Below, one piece after another: positions 1 to 10,386 of a stretch of 64,000 nt of DNA (position 1 is its first letter; the number at the start of each line of letters is the position of its first letter). The DNA lies in assembly GCF_025602895.1 (NCBI RefSeq), contig NW_026516225.1, forward strand, positions 248,001 to 312,000, in the 5' to 3' direction. Origin of the DNA: Polychytrium aggregatum. Lineage: Eukaryota > Chytridiomycota > Chytridiomycetes > Polychytriales. Below the pieces are notes generated by a model that saw only the letters and a program-made list of their open reading frames with translations, searched no databases and was not told the DNA's origin. Position numbers and translations under genes: made by a program.

Positions 1-66
1 CTGCCAAGCCAGCCCCAATCCCGACCCGTTGATTCTGACGACATCCGTCCAGCGCATCGCCCGCTC

Positions 67-2103
67 ATGTCGGATTCAACTCTCGAGCCATCGTCCGTGA
101 GCGCCGCGGCCGCGTCCCCGGCCTCAGCCCCAGAGAGCCGCCCCAAGCGATTCCTCAACCTCTTCACGGTGCACTCGGCCGTCTCGGTCCTCAACTTCCT
201 GACCTACCTCGTGGCCTCCATTCTGTCGATTGCCCTCTTTGTCTTCCTCAACTCGTCCCAAGGCTTTGTGCTTGGCCAGATCATCAACCTGCCCACGTCC
301 CAGCTCGGCTCGGCCACGGGCTCGCTCACCTTCTACGATGAGCTGCTCACCATTCCCATGGTCTGGGTCTGGGGCGTTGCCTCGGATCGAGTTGGTCGTG
401 CGTGGGTCTATGGCCTGGGCTTCCTGTTCATGGGCCTGGCTCTGGTCCTCTACACGTATGCCCAGAACGTCTTCCCGGCGCTGCTTCTCTTCCGCCTGAT
501 CTTCTCGCTGGGCGCCGCTGCTGCCTCGTCGATGCTAACCGCCGTGCTGGCCGACTATGCCGATGACCAAGTGAGTAGTTCCCACGTTTGCGTGTGCCGA
601 CTTTTTCACATGTCTTGGATGCCGAAAGTCACCAATGCCTCCATATGGACACCATGGCATGGATTGCTTGATCAATCCGCGCTTGGGCTGTCCACTCTGA
701 TGCCATCTCTGCATCTCTGCATCTCGCTCCGGAATTCGTCCGGCGCGTCACCATTTCGCCTCTCCGCGAATGCCGCTTCCCCTCGCCTCATTGTTTCAGC
801 AATGCAAAGGCCAGAATGCTCATTGGTCGCTTCTGCATGTGTCTCTACGTTTCCCTCTGGCTTGCTAGGACCGCGGCAAGATTGCTGGTCTCGTCGGCGC
901 CATGTCCGGCGTTGGTGCTCTCGTCGCGCTCTTTGGCTTCCTGCGCATCCCGACGCTCTTCCCGGACCCGCTCCAGGGCCTGCGAATCACCCACTTTATT
1001 GTCGGCGGATTCTCAATCGTCTTTGGCCTGTTTGCCATGTACGCCCTCCGCATCAAGCGCCGTGACACCAAGCCTCTCGTCAGCGTCGGCACCCTGGACC
1101 AGGCTCTTCCGGCCGACCACCCCCCAGTCCACGATCCTTCCGCAAGCTGCCCCGTTGTTCCCCATGACTCGACTCCTTCCCGTGCCAAAACTGCTGCCGA
1201 TCTGATGCGCACCTCGCTTGCCGGCTTCCGCGCCGCTGCGGACGGCAAGGTTCTGTTGGTGAGCACCCTATTCCCACGCCTCATCCGATAGACACACCAC
1301 GCTGCCCGCCATCCCGATCTATCGTGGCCATGCTTACTGACGCTGCTGCACCACAGGGCTACATCGGCGGCTTCCTGGCTCGCGGCGATACCATCATCAT
1401 CACCATCTTCCTCCCCCTCTGGATCTACAAATACTACATCAAGACCGGCCTCTGCCCGGGCGAGAGCGACTACAACGATCCCAACATTGATGTCAACTGC
1501 CGACAAGCCTACCTCACGGCCTCGGTCCTTGGCGGAGTCGCCCAAACGCTGGCCCTGATCGGCGCGCCAATCTTTGGCTGGCTCTCGGACCGCCTCTACC
1601 GCCCGATTGTCACCATGATTGCCTCCGTCATTGGCTTTGCCGGGTACTTTGCCATGTTCCTCACGACCAACCCGACCTCCTCGGCCATGTACGGCGTCGT
1701 CTGTCTCGTTGGCCTGGGCGAGATCGGAATGATTGTCAGCTCCCTGTCGCTCGTTACCTCCAAGGCCGTGCCGCACTCGGTGCGTGGCTCTGTTGCGGGC
1801 ATGTACTCGCTCTTTGGCGCCGTCGGCATCCTGATCAACTCCAAGCTTGGCGGCTATCTCTTTGATGCCTGGACCGAAGGCTCTCCCTTCTTTGTGATGT
1901 CCATTGGCCACGCCATCAGCTTCGTTGTCGCCATTGTGGTCATCTTTTCGGATATCCGCCAGCTCCGTAAGCAGAACTCGCTGCAGAGCGCAGACTCGGA
2001 GTCGGCTCTGATCAACGCAGAGAGCCCTTCCCGCAAGGAGGGGCTCCTGTCCAGGTTGAAGCGACGACAGAACGAGCAGGCCGAGCTGTCCATCTACAGC
2101 TGA
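67..2103 (+). CDS. MFS (major facilitator) transporter, 3 exons
   Basis: Exons 67-570, 869-1258 and 1357-2103 give 546 residues; both introns begin GTGAG and end AG, and the frame is continuous across them. The product is strongly hydrophobic in two blocks, as in a 12-helix major facilitator. In the first half the segment GVASDRVGR after the second helix is the MFS motif A pattern. In the second half FGWLSDRLYRP is the matching loop between helices 8 and 9. The N-terminus is a Ser/Ala/Pro-rich cytoplasmic stretch of about 35 residues and the C-terminus a charged tail. Substrate cannot be told from sequence. The first ATG of the open frame is used. A single long frame on the opposite strand here is a shadow. 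Family confident, substrate unknown. Confidence 0.85.
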
Positions 2104-2694
2104 GCGGCGAACGGCCCCGTTCCGTTTGCACGCTGCCGTTACCTCGAGCCCTGGCTGCTCACTTTTCTTTCTTGTGATCTTGACTGGTCTTTGTTTTGCC
2201 TCGCCATTGTTTCTCCAGCTCCCTTTTCGCACCCTGCGAATAGTCTGCTCTGTCTCCCGTCGTTCATCCCATTTTTCATGTCGCCTCTCGTCATTTGGAA
2301 GCAGCCCTCCCAAAAATTTGTCTCGCTCCCTCATGCCCCCTCGCGCCTTCCACCGACCAATCTGCCCTCCAGATCATCGGCCGCGTGGAATATCGGCCCT
2401 TGATCGTTGCTGCTCCGGCGAAAGCGCAGAGAGCAGCGCCATTGGCCGGACAGCCGCCCTGTCATCGGCAGCCCATGACCGCCCAAACCGCCTTTTGTCA
2501 GCCAGCGTCCCGCCAGACCGCAGTCATGCCCAAAGCGCAGCATCTTCGTGGAGGACCGTCGTTGCCAGCCTTGCGATCCGCCCGATCCCTGTTCCGCCTG
2601 CGTTCCTGAAATACAACCAGCATCGCCCGTCAGTCTCGTCCAAGACCCATCGGCTCCTTCGCTCACGCACCATCATCGCCACACACACACCAGC
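2104..2694. other. Intergenic region, MFS 3' side to riboflavin synthase 5' side
   Basis: 591 bp of pyrimidine-rich sequence between two genes on the same strand. It should hold the MFS 3' UTR and the promoter and 5' UTR of riboflavin synthase. No further gene, RNA or clear TATA element is seen. Confidence 0.5.
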
Positions 2695-3584
2695 ATGTTC
2701 ACCGGCATCGTCGAAATCATGGGGCGGGTCTCGGAGGTGGCCCAGATGGACACCACCGCCAGCGGCGGATCGGGCTTCTCGATCACCATCGCTGACTGCG
2801 CCGTGGTCCTCACGGATGTTCACCTCGGCGACAGCATCGCCGTCAACGGCACCTGCTTGACCGTAACCGAGTTTGACTCGTCCCGAAGCTGGTTCAAGGT
2901 CAATGTGGCTCCCGAATCGCTCCGCAAGACCAACCTGGGTAAGGAGGGACGCCGGCTGCTCCGATTGCGAGACAGGAGAGGGCGGCCGGATTCCTACTCA
3001 CACCCACTTGTCTTTTGCTGCCCGCTCTGCCGTCGCTCGGCTCTCGGGTCTGCTGCTGACCCATCGGGCCGGATGCAGGGCAACTCCAGGTCGGCTCCAA
3101 GGTCAACCTGGAGCGGGCCATGTCGGCCACCACCCGCTTCGGCGGCCATTTCGTCCAGGGCCACGTCGATACCGTCGTTACGATCCACCAGGTCACTCCC
3201 GATCCGCCCAACTCGGTCATCTACACTTTCAAGGTTGCTTCGCCCGCCGCTGGCAGCGACGCCGACTTCCTCACGTATATCATTCCCAAGGGATACGTCA
3301 CCCTCGACGGTACCTCCCTGACCGTCATCGACGTGGACCTCGACGCACGCACCTTTACGGTCATGCTGATTCCGCATACCCTCAAGCACGTTATCATGCC
3401 GCTCAAGGCCGTTGGCGACCAGGTCAACCTCGAGGTCGACCAGATCGGCAAATACGTCGAGAACATTGTCGAGCGGGTGCTGTCGCGGCCTGGATCGACT
3501 GCCTTTGCCGGGATCGAGGCTCTGGTCGAGCGGGTGGTGGAGAGGAAGCTGGGCTCTGCAGGCCAGCAGCCGGCCCGTCAATAA
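2695..3584 (+). CDS. RIB5: Riboflavin synthase (alpha chain), 2 exons
   Basis: Exons 2695-2938 and 3079-3584 (GTAAGG..AG intron, phase 1) give 249 residues, normal for the family. The enzyme dismutates two 6,7-dimethyl-8-ribityllumazine molecules into riboflavin and a pyrimidine, the last step of vitamin B2 synthesis, and works as a trimer in the cytosol. The product begins with the diagnostic MFTGIVE and holds two tandem lumazine-binding barrels. Barrel 1 contains NGTCLTV at about 50 and barrel 2 contains GGHFVQGHVDTV at about 102-113, with DGTSLTV further on. The splice joins KTNLG to QLQVGSKVNLERAM, restoring the conserved linker. RIB5 is the yeast name for this enzyme. The start is fixed by the conserved N-terminus. 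Confidence 0.96.
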
Positions 3585-4570
3585 AACCCGGCCAGCTTTG
3601 GCCGCTGGCTCTGTCCATGAACTTGAGGCTGGAGTCGCCCCGGATTGTGTTTGTCGTGGTGGTGTTTGTGTGTCGCAAAAATAGGCATTTGCTTGCAAAT
3701 CCCAAGAACCGGCAGCAGCCCCGCTCCCCTTTTCTGCTTGCCTCATCTCCGTATCTTTCCCCTCCCCCATCGGCGACCTGGCCTGCACCGTGGTGCGCTG
3801 GACACTTCTGGTCCGTTTCTGACCCCCCCCCCTCACCTCAGCCGCATCCGAGCGTATCTGGACGCTGCCTGGCCCTTCTCCATCTTGCAACACCCTCATT
3901 ACATTCTGGCATCTGCTCCAAAACCAACACACCACTTCCAAAACCAACACACCAAGCCATCCCGCTTTCCATGGATGTCCAATGGAAAGCCGCAGCGAGC
4001 TGGCGGCCAACAGGTATGAGATCCATGCCGATCTGAACAACGTCGGGAAATCGTCTTGCTTCCTCAGCCGGCCCCGTTGCCAGCCTGTTGGTAGATTCAT
4101 GGCGGGTCTCGGGCTGGCATCGGCACGACTTCTCCACAGCCCACCCTCCCCGTCATCTGCCCATGCGGTCAACACCTGGCTCGACTCGCTGGCTTCCACC
4201 TGGCTGCTGCTTCGTGGAGACCCTTGCCGCCCACGGCCTACGTCCTGCTGATCCAATTCGGCTGGGCTAGACCGCACTGCATCGGGCTCCGCTGCCCGCC
4301 ACAATCAAACCCCCCCCTCCAATCCCTTCCGTCTCGTCTCAGCGACCGGAACGACGACCCGATTCGCTTCTTTCCTTGCCTCGTTCACTTCGCTTGTCTT
4401 GCTTGCCTCGTCTACTTCGTTTGCCCCCCTCGACATACTCGTCCCCTAACGCATCCGCATCCGAACGTATCTACACCCTCGCTGCGGCCTCAACCGACTT
4501 GCCTCACCTCGCCTCGCCCATTTCCGAACCGCTGCCGCTCGTGCTTGGCGCATTCCCCCGGCCTTTCCAA
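3585..4570. other. Intergenic region upstream of the apyrase gene
   Basis: About 1 kb, strongly C/T-rich near the downstream start, as in many fungal 5' leaders. A frame open upstream of the apyrase ATG (from 4376) is pyrimidine-rich and probably untranslated. Nothing else is supported. Confidence 0.45.
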
Positions 4571-6707
4571 ATGGCCATGCCTTTCAATTCTAAAGTAAAG
4601 TTCGTCAACTTCCGGGTCGTCTTGGCGATCGTCCTTTCCCTGTGCTTCGGCATTGGATATCTGATCCTCACAAGCTTTTCGAGGTCAAGCTCGAGTGCCT
4701 CCGCTCGCCATCCGAAGCCGCACGCCGGAGCCCATGACTCGGACGCATCGACCGGCGGTGCGCCGCTTCCGAAACCCACGTCGCTCCCGCCGCTGATCGA
4801 GGCTGGGTCGGTCTGGCCCGATCCACACTTGCTGGACCTGGGCCCGCAAATCCGGCCGATCCCCGTCCCCGACGACGCCGCCGCTCTTGAACAGAAACCC
4901 GGCAGCTGGGCAAAGTACCGACACTACGCCGTCTTGATCGACGCCGGAAGCTCGGGGTCGCGGGTCATGATCTACTCGTGGAAGAGCCCGTACTGGACCC
5001 AGGCCAGGGCCAGAGTCGATCCTGCCTTCGAGACAGGCGAGTGGATCGAGCTCGAGAAGGGCGACGAGGCCGGTGTCCGGTGGCAGTTCAAGGAAGACCC
5101 CGGTAGGCTTGCTGCTCGATCGTCGGTGCATTCCGGCCACGGCCGGGAACGTCGTGGGTCACGTCGTTGCAATGTGGGCTGCCATGGTGTGTCTCTTCGA
5201 TGGTCCTCGACCTTGTCGATCGATATTGAGCCCAGCCTCGGTTGCATCCCAGGTATCTCGTCGTACGGCGACAAGCCCGAACAGGTCGGCGAGCATCTAA
5301 AGCCTCTGATGGATCTCGCAGCCTCGGTCGTGCCAAGATCGCAACACGAGCAGACGCCGGTCTATCTCTTTGCCACCGCCGGCATGCGCCTGCTCACAAA
5401 CCAGCAGCAGCGCCGCATCATGGACAATACGTGCGACTATATCCGATCAGGCTACTCGTTTTCGACAGCAGGCGGATGCAATCGGCACTTTCGAGTGATC
5501 TCGGGCGAGCTCGAGGGCATCTTTGGCTGGATAGCCGTGAACTACCTGCTGAATGGGTTTCCCCAAGAGATGCAGCCCCGGCCACCCTCGCATTCGGCAG
5601 AGAAGCTTGCCGACAGCGACCCCAAGCACACCTTTGGCTTCCTGGACATGGGTGGAGCGTCGACGCAGATTGCATTCCAGCCCACCGCCAAGATGGCACA
5701 CCAGCACCGCAACGATCTGGTTCGGGTGCAGCTCCGGACCCTTGGTGGGCACGACCGCGACTATGACGTCTTTGTGAGTACCTTCCTGGGCTTTGGCATG
5801 AATGAGGCCCGCCGGCGATACACTGAGCGGCTCGTGAGCCCGCATCTCCGAAACCCCAAATCTCGACTGCGAGTCCATCCGACAGGCGGGCGCAGCGACG
5901 ATGCGTCCCGTGCCGATCCCGACCCACCCAGCTCGCCGGACAACCTGACGATCATCGACCCATGTCTGCCCAAGGGGTTCTTGCACCAGGCACAGGATGG
6001 CGTCGTGCTGCGCGGAAGCGGCAACTTTCGACATTGCCGAATGAGCGTCATTCCTCTCCTCAACAAGGCCATGCCCTGCTCCGAGAATCCCTGTCTGTTC
6101 AACGGCGTACATGCGCCGATCGAAGATTTTTCGCTCCACCAGTTCATCGGTGTCTCCGAGTACTGGTACACCCCTGCGGATGCCTACCAGCTCGGCGGCA
6201 AGTACGACTATCGCAAGTTCAGGAAGGCCACGATCGAGTTCTGCAGCATGCCCTGGAGCGACATCCAGGCACGGCATCAGCGCGGGCAGTGGCCGCGCCA
6301 CGACAATCATCGCCTGGCCTCCCAGTGCTTCCGCAGCGTCTGGCTCATGGCCATCTTGCATGTTGGCTTTGAGATTCCCAAGGACATTGAAGTGCCCGTG
6401 TCTGTCAACGCAACTGGGCCGGAGCCCCGACTCGGGGCCGAAGCATCCGCCGGCAGCACCAGCGAGGATGAAGTCGAGGATGCCGGCACCGGGCCGTCGT
6501 CCAGCGACCCGAGCAACAGCCCTATTTCCTCAGGCCGGAACGGCACCTGGACACAGTTCCAGAGTATCAACGAGGTCGAAGATTTCAGCGCGAGCTGGAC
6601 ACTAGGCGCTGCGCTGATCCTGGCATCGAACACAATCCCGAGAAACCACGGATGGAGCGAGGATAGCAAGCCCAAGGACGACACTCTGCGCGAGCAGCAG
6701 CAGCAGC

Positions 6708-6744
<37 letters not shown>

Positions 6745-7120
6745 GCAAAACCCACAACCGTCCGACTTGAGTGCCCATTCGCAACCGGTAACCACAGCAA
6801 CGTCTGCACCAGGGTCAGACTCCTCTGGAAACCATACGCTTTGGTATGCGCTTGGACTTGGTCTCGCAGCGATCGGTCTGGTTCTCCTGGTCCGCACTGC
6901 CACGAACGATGCCAAGCGGCGGCGGCGGAAGCTGAGCGGGCCGCCGTCGCTGATCCAAGCCGGCATGGCCACGTCGTTTGGTCTCGGCGGCGGCAGTAGC
7001 AGCAGCTTCACGCACGGGCCTTTGGGCAGCGCAAGCGCCGGTCTCCTCGCTGACATGCCAGCGGCTTCGGATGCGGGCGAGCAGGTCATCTTTGTGGATG
7101 ACTGGAAGCGGACGGTCTGA
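4571..7120 (+). CDS. GDA1/CD39-family nucleoside phosphatase (Golgi apyrase type, Ynd1/ENTPD4-like)
   Basis: Exons 4571-5102 and 5253-7120 (150-nt phase-1 intron without an in-frame stop) give 799 residues. The family hydrolyses nucleoside di- and triphosphates in the Golgi lumen, which sustains nucleotide-sugar import for glycosylation. All apyrase conserved regions are visible: ACR1 DAGSSGSR at about 124, ACR2 ATAGMRLL at about 217, ACR3 GELEGIFGWIAVNYLL at about 261, ACR4 LDMGGASTQIAF at about 307, and the C-terminal SWTLGAALILASN at about 625. VSTFLGFGMNEARRRY follows ACR4; the GTGAGT there is not a splice site because this motif is conserved. There is an N-terminal signal anchor (about 14-34) and a second membrane helix (about 706-727), as in Ynd1/ENTPD4. 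Between ACR5 and helix 2 lies a run of about 20 Gln. The ATG at 4571 is preferred over an upstream one at 4376. Confidence 0.9.
6692..6748 (+). repeat. CAG/CAA trinucleotide run coding poly-Gln
   Basis: In-frame CAG then CAA codons give about 20 consecutive Gln in the apyrase, between the catalytic domain and the C-terminal membrane helix. Confidence 0.9.
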
Positions 7121-7819
7121 AGGGCAACACGGGCCATTGCGAAGGGTTGCGCTGGCCGCTGTTACTGGACATGAGGCCGAGCGGAGTGCTGCCTCGATGG
7201 AGGATGCCAACGATACGCCTGACTCGGATGATCGAGATGCAACGGGATGCGAGCCCCGCTTCAAGATGGATATAGACTGAGCATGATCACGGCCATGGGC
7301 AGACACGCCATTCGTCAATACACGCCATGTGGAATCAAGGGATCACTTTGGCAACCTCTGAGTGGAGACATTGCATCGCCCTCCGGTCTCCACAATCGCC
7401 TTGCACATCCCACTTCCGTTGGTGCAGGGAGCTTGGGCAGCGGTGGAGGCCGCTGGTGCGAGGCCACATCCGCGCGTGAATGGTTTCAGCCGTGCGCAAT
7501 TTGCGATTCGGCGCATTGGGCAGTGTCGCTGCGAAGGAGCAGTCGCATGCAGTGCGGCATGGGTGGGCAAGGTTGCCCGGCAAGTCCAACGGAGCCCTGT
7601 GGAGGGATGCATTGGAGGGATGCATTGCATCTCCGCGCACGAATATGCAGTGGCTCACCAGTTTGCACCAGAGGAGGATCATGGCGGAGGGCGATTGGTG
7701 TGAAGACATGAAGCGCTTCCCGGTTGGCGAAACGAGGATCGGGTGCTTGCGCTTTGCCGCTGTCATCGCTGTTTGCGGGTGATGGATTGCACTGGCGGGA
7801 CAATAATGGTGACAATCAA

Positions 7820-7861
7820 GACGACGGTCGAGACGACGGTCGAGACGAAGGTCGAGACGAG
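7820..7861. repeat. 12-bp tandem repeat (about 3.5 copies)
   Basis: Copies of gacggtcgagac run in tandem with one substitution, in a non-coding stretch. Confidence 0.7.
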
Positions 7862-8021
7862 AATGAAAATGAAATATCCGTGATGCTGTCCAGCCGAAAC
7901 TCGTGCTCGGGGCATGCCCTTGACCCCGACTCTGTCCACCCAGCCGAACTCGCCATGTGCTGCGACGTCAAGGCCATGCGCGGCCTGAGCGGTGCTGACC
8001 GTGCTGGTGGTGCTGCTGGAT

Positions 8022-8052
8022 GATGCTGGGCGATGCTGGGCGATGCTGGGTA
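8022..8052. repeat. Short tandem repeat, unit gatgctgggc
   Basis: Three adjacent copies of a unit close to gatgctgggc, in non-coding sequence. Confidence 0.65.
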
Positions 8053-9266
8053 TCCATGCGTCCGGCCGCTTCCTCCATCGGCCACATGTCCCAGTCCCAC
8101 GGGCTTCGTCTGGAGCTGTCCGGCGTCGCTCGTGATGGGGGGGGAGATGTGCAATTGCCCTGGTCTCCGTCACCAGGCCCAGCACCCGCCGACAGGCTCT
8201 GTCACCCGGCCAGCCCGGAGGTCAGCTCCCTGTCTGGAAGGGCAACCTGCTGGGCCCGATGCCGAATGCGACCGGGGGAAGCCCGAGCGGCGTCGCTGCT
8301 GGAGCGACCAGGGCGACGAGGCAACGCGCGGCAGGACCCCTCTGAGCATGTGTCCCGGCGCCGCTGGGACGCACGGGTTTGTGTCGGGATCCTCGGACAG
8401 ATCGCGACGAACCAATGGCAATGGCGGCCGGGCGGGCCAGGGCCTTGCGAGCCGAGGAGCAAGCAGCCGGCTGGGGACATGGACGTGGGGCGAGCGAGAG
8501 AGGCAGTCGGCAGCCGGATCGATGAACGGGCGGGTGAGCTGATGAACAAGTAAATGGATGGATGGACGTTGATCCAAGCGACACGGCAGATGTGTTCTCG
8601 ATGTCGGTCGACACTTGCTGCCCGATCCACGCGGGTATTGCCGATGCCGAGCAACGGCCCCCCGGTCGAAAGTGGTTACGGCTGCATCGGTTGCGAGACG
8701 GGATCGGTGCCGGTTGTTGATCGGTGTTGTTCGGTGCTGGTCGGTGTTGCTCGGGTGTTGCCGATCACTGAAGCGATGCCGAAGGCGCATGCTGTGAATC
8801 GGCGCTGTTCTCGTGTTGGGCGTCGTCTCCGCAGCGCTTTTGCCAAAGTCCAGCACCAGACAGTTCTCCGACTGTTAAAGCGGATCTGGTGTTGCACTGG
8901 GCAGGCGTCTGGAGGTCGGACTGGTCGCTGTGGACCCTCTGGTCCCCCCTCCGCCTTGCTTGTTGCGATGGCAACTGATCCCCAACAGCGTGCGTTTGCA
9001 GACCCGCTTAACTGATATGTTGAGACAAAGCGCTGAGAACGAGATACTCGTTAATGCGCTAACGACATGCTCTGCTGTATCGACGGCTCTGTCTTGGAGG
9101 ACAGCAGCAGGCATGTCCCCGTCCGGCGCTGGACAGCATCGGCTCTGTGGCCTGGTGGTGCAGTTGCCGATCCGGCCAAGACATTCGCAGAGGGTCCCCC
9201 ATTTGATCTTTACGGACCCGCAACAGCCAGCTGACACTCTCCTCCCGCTGTCTCGGCCCTGGTCTC

Positions 9267-9314
9267 CTCCATTGCCGCTGCCATTGCCACCGCCATTGCC
9301 ACTGCCGTTGTCGG
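9267..9314. repeat. Degenerate 6-bp repeat (gccatt / gccacc)
   Basis: Imperfect run of gccattgcc-type hexamers in non-coding sequence. Confidence 0.55.
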
Positions 9315-10162
9315 TGTTGCGTTTGCAGTCGGTCGTTGGAATTGCTTCTGTTGTCGCTGTTGTTCTTCTCGTCGCTGGTCGCCCTCCCCCGCTCGGCTGC
9401 ATCCTCTCCCGATCTTGACACTCATTTGATTCGACTTGCACACCCTCACTCGATCCCGACACCCTCGCTCGATCTCGACACCCTCGCCCGATCCGTCCTG
9501 CACACCCGCCGATTCGACTCGCACATCCTTGCCGCCCCCCAGCGCCGGCATCTCCAAGGTTAGTTCTCGCCTGCGACCCGCAGCAATGGGCCTGGCTGTG
9601 TCGGCGTCGGCACATACGGGTGTGTCATTCTTGCTCGGTCCCCAGCAAGGCGCTTTCAGCGCCGTCCCGCCCTGTGGATTTTTTCTTTGCCGGATGCTCA
9701 TCGCCAGGCACACCCTCCCCCCTCCATCGCCGATCCATCCGCTCAGCCCGGCGCCTTGCCTTCATTGTCTTTTCCCTCCTCTGTCTCGCCTGCGTTCGTT
9801 ATAACCCCAGACCTTGGCCGCTCCTCTACCGCCATCCCGTCTCTTTTTTTTCTGGCACCTGTCCCCATCCGCTCCACCGCCGTTCATCTCGGGCCTGTTC
9901 CCTTTTGCCGGGCTATTCCTTCCTCTCTTCCTTCTTCCTTCACTTTCTCTCTCTATCCACCGCCCTAGCGTGCTGCTCGGCTATTGTACTTGCTCTGCCA
10001 TTGCACTCGCTCGTGGTCCATCGCCGTTTCTTATCGCTGTTTGCGCCGCTTGTTACTCTCTCGCTGCTCGCTCAGCAGTACCCCGGCCAGCTGCTTCCGG
10101 CTTCGACCACTTTTATCATCCCTGCCACTTGCTTTCGCGGGCTCGCCTCATCGGAGTCCCTT

Positions 10163-10168
10163 TATATA
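10163..10168 (+). promoter_or_regulatory. TATA-like element upstream of the Ras-like gene
   Basis: TATATA lies 219 bp before the ATG at 10387, followed by a long C/T-rich leader. Position and context fit a core promoter, but this is composition-based only. Confidence 0.4.
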
Positions 10169-10386
10169 CCCAGATCCTTCTCCCCTCCCCTCGCTGCCTC
10201 ATTCATCGGTGCCCATATCGGAACCATATTGTCGTCCTCACGTCGCGTGCCTCTTCGTGCTAACATCTCTGGCCAACTCCCTCGTCCTGCCGCTCCTGCC
10301 GTCAGCCAGAGCATCCTTGCCTCATCTCTCCTCCCAACAATCTATCGCTCCTCCAGCATTTCGCCGCCCGCTCCTTCCTGCCCATC

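Larger units (their letters stand above)
7121..10386. other. 3.3-kb region without a recognisable gene
   Basis: Open frames here have no family motifs, skewed composition and no convincing splice pattern. The region holds short tandem repeats (near 7820, 8022, 9267 and 9430) and, at its right end, the pyrimidine-rich leader of the Ras-like gene with a TATA-like element at 10163. A lineage-specific or non-coding transcript cannot be excluded. Confidence 0.4.

Noticed and set aside
865-2334. 489-codon open frame on the minus strand across the MFS gene
   Set aside because: Composition is that of an antisense shadow of a GC-rich coding region, and it has no domain; the plus-strand MFS exons explain the sequence.
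4376-4570. Upstream in-frame ATG extending the apyrase by 65 codons
   Set aside because: The extension is Pro/Leu/Ser-rich from a pyrimidine-rich leader; the ATG at 4571 places a normal signal anchor near the N-terminus.
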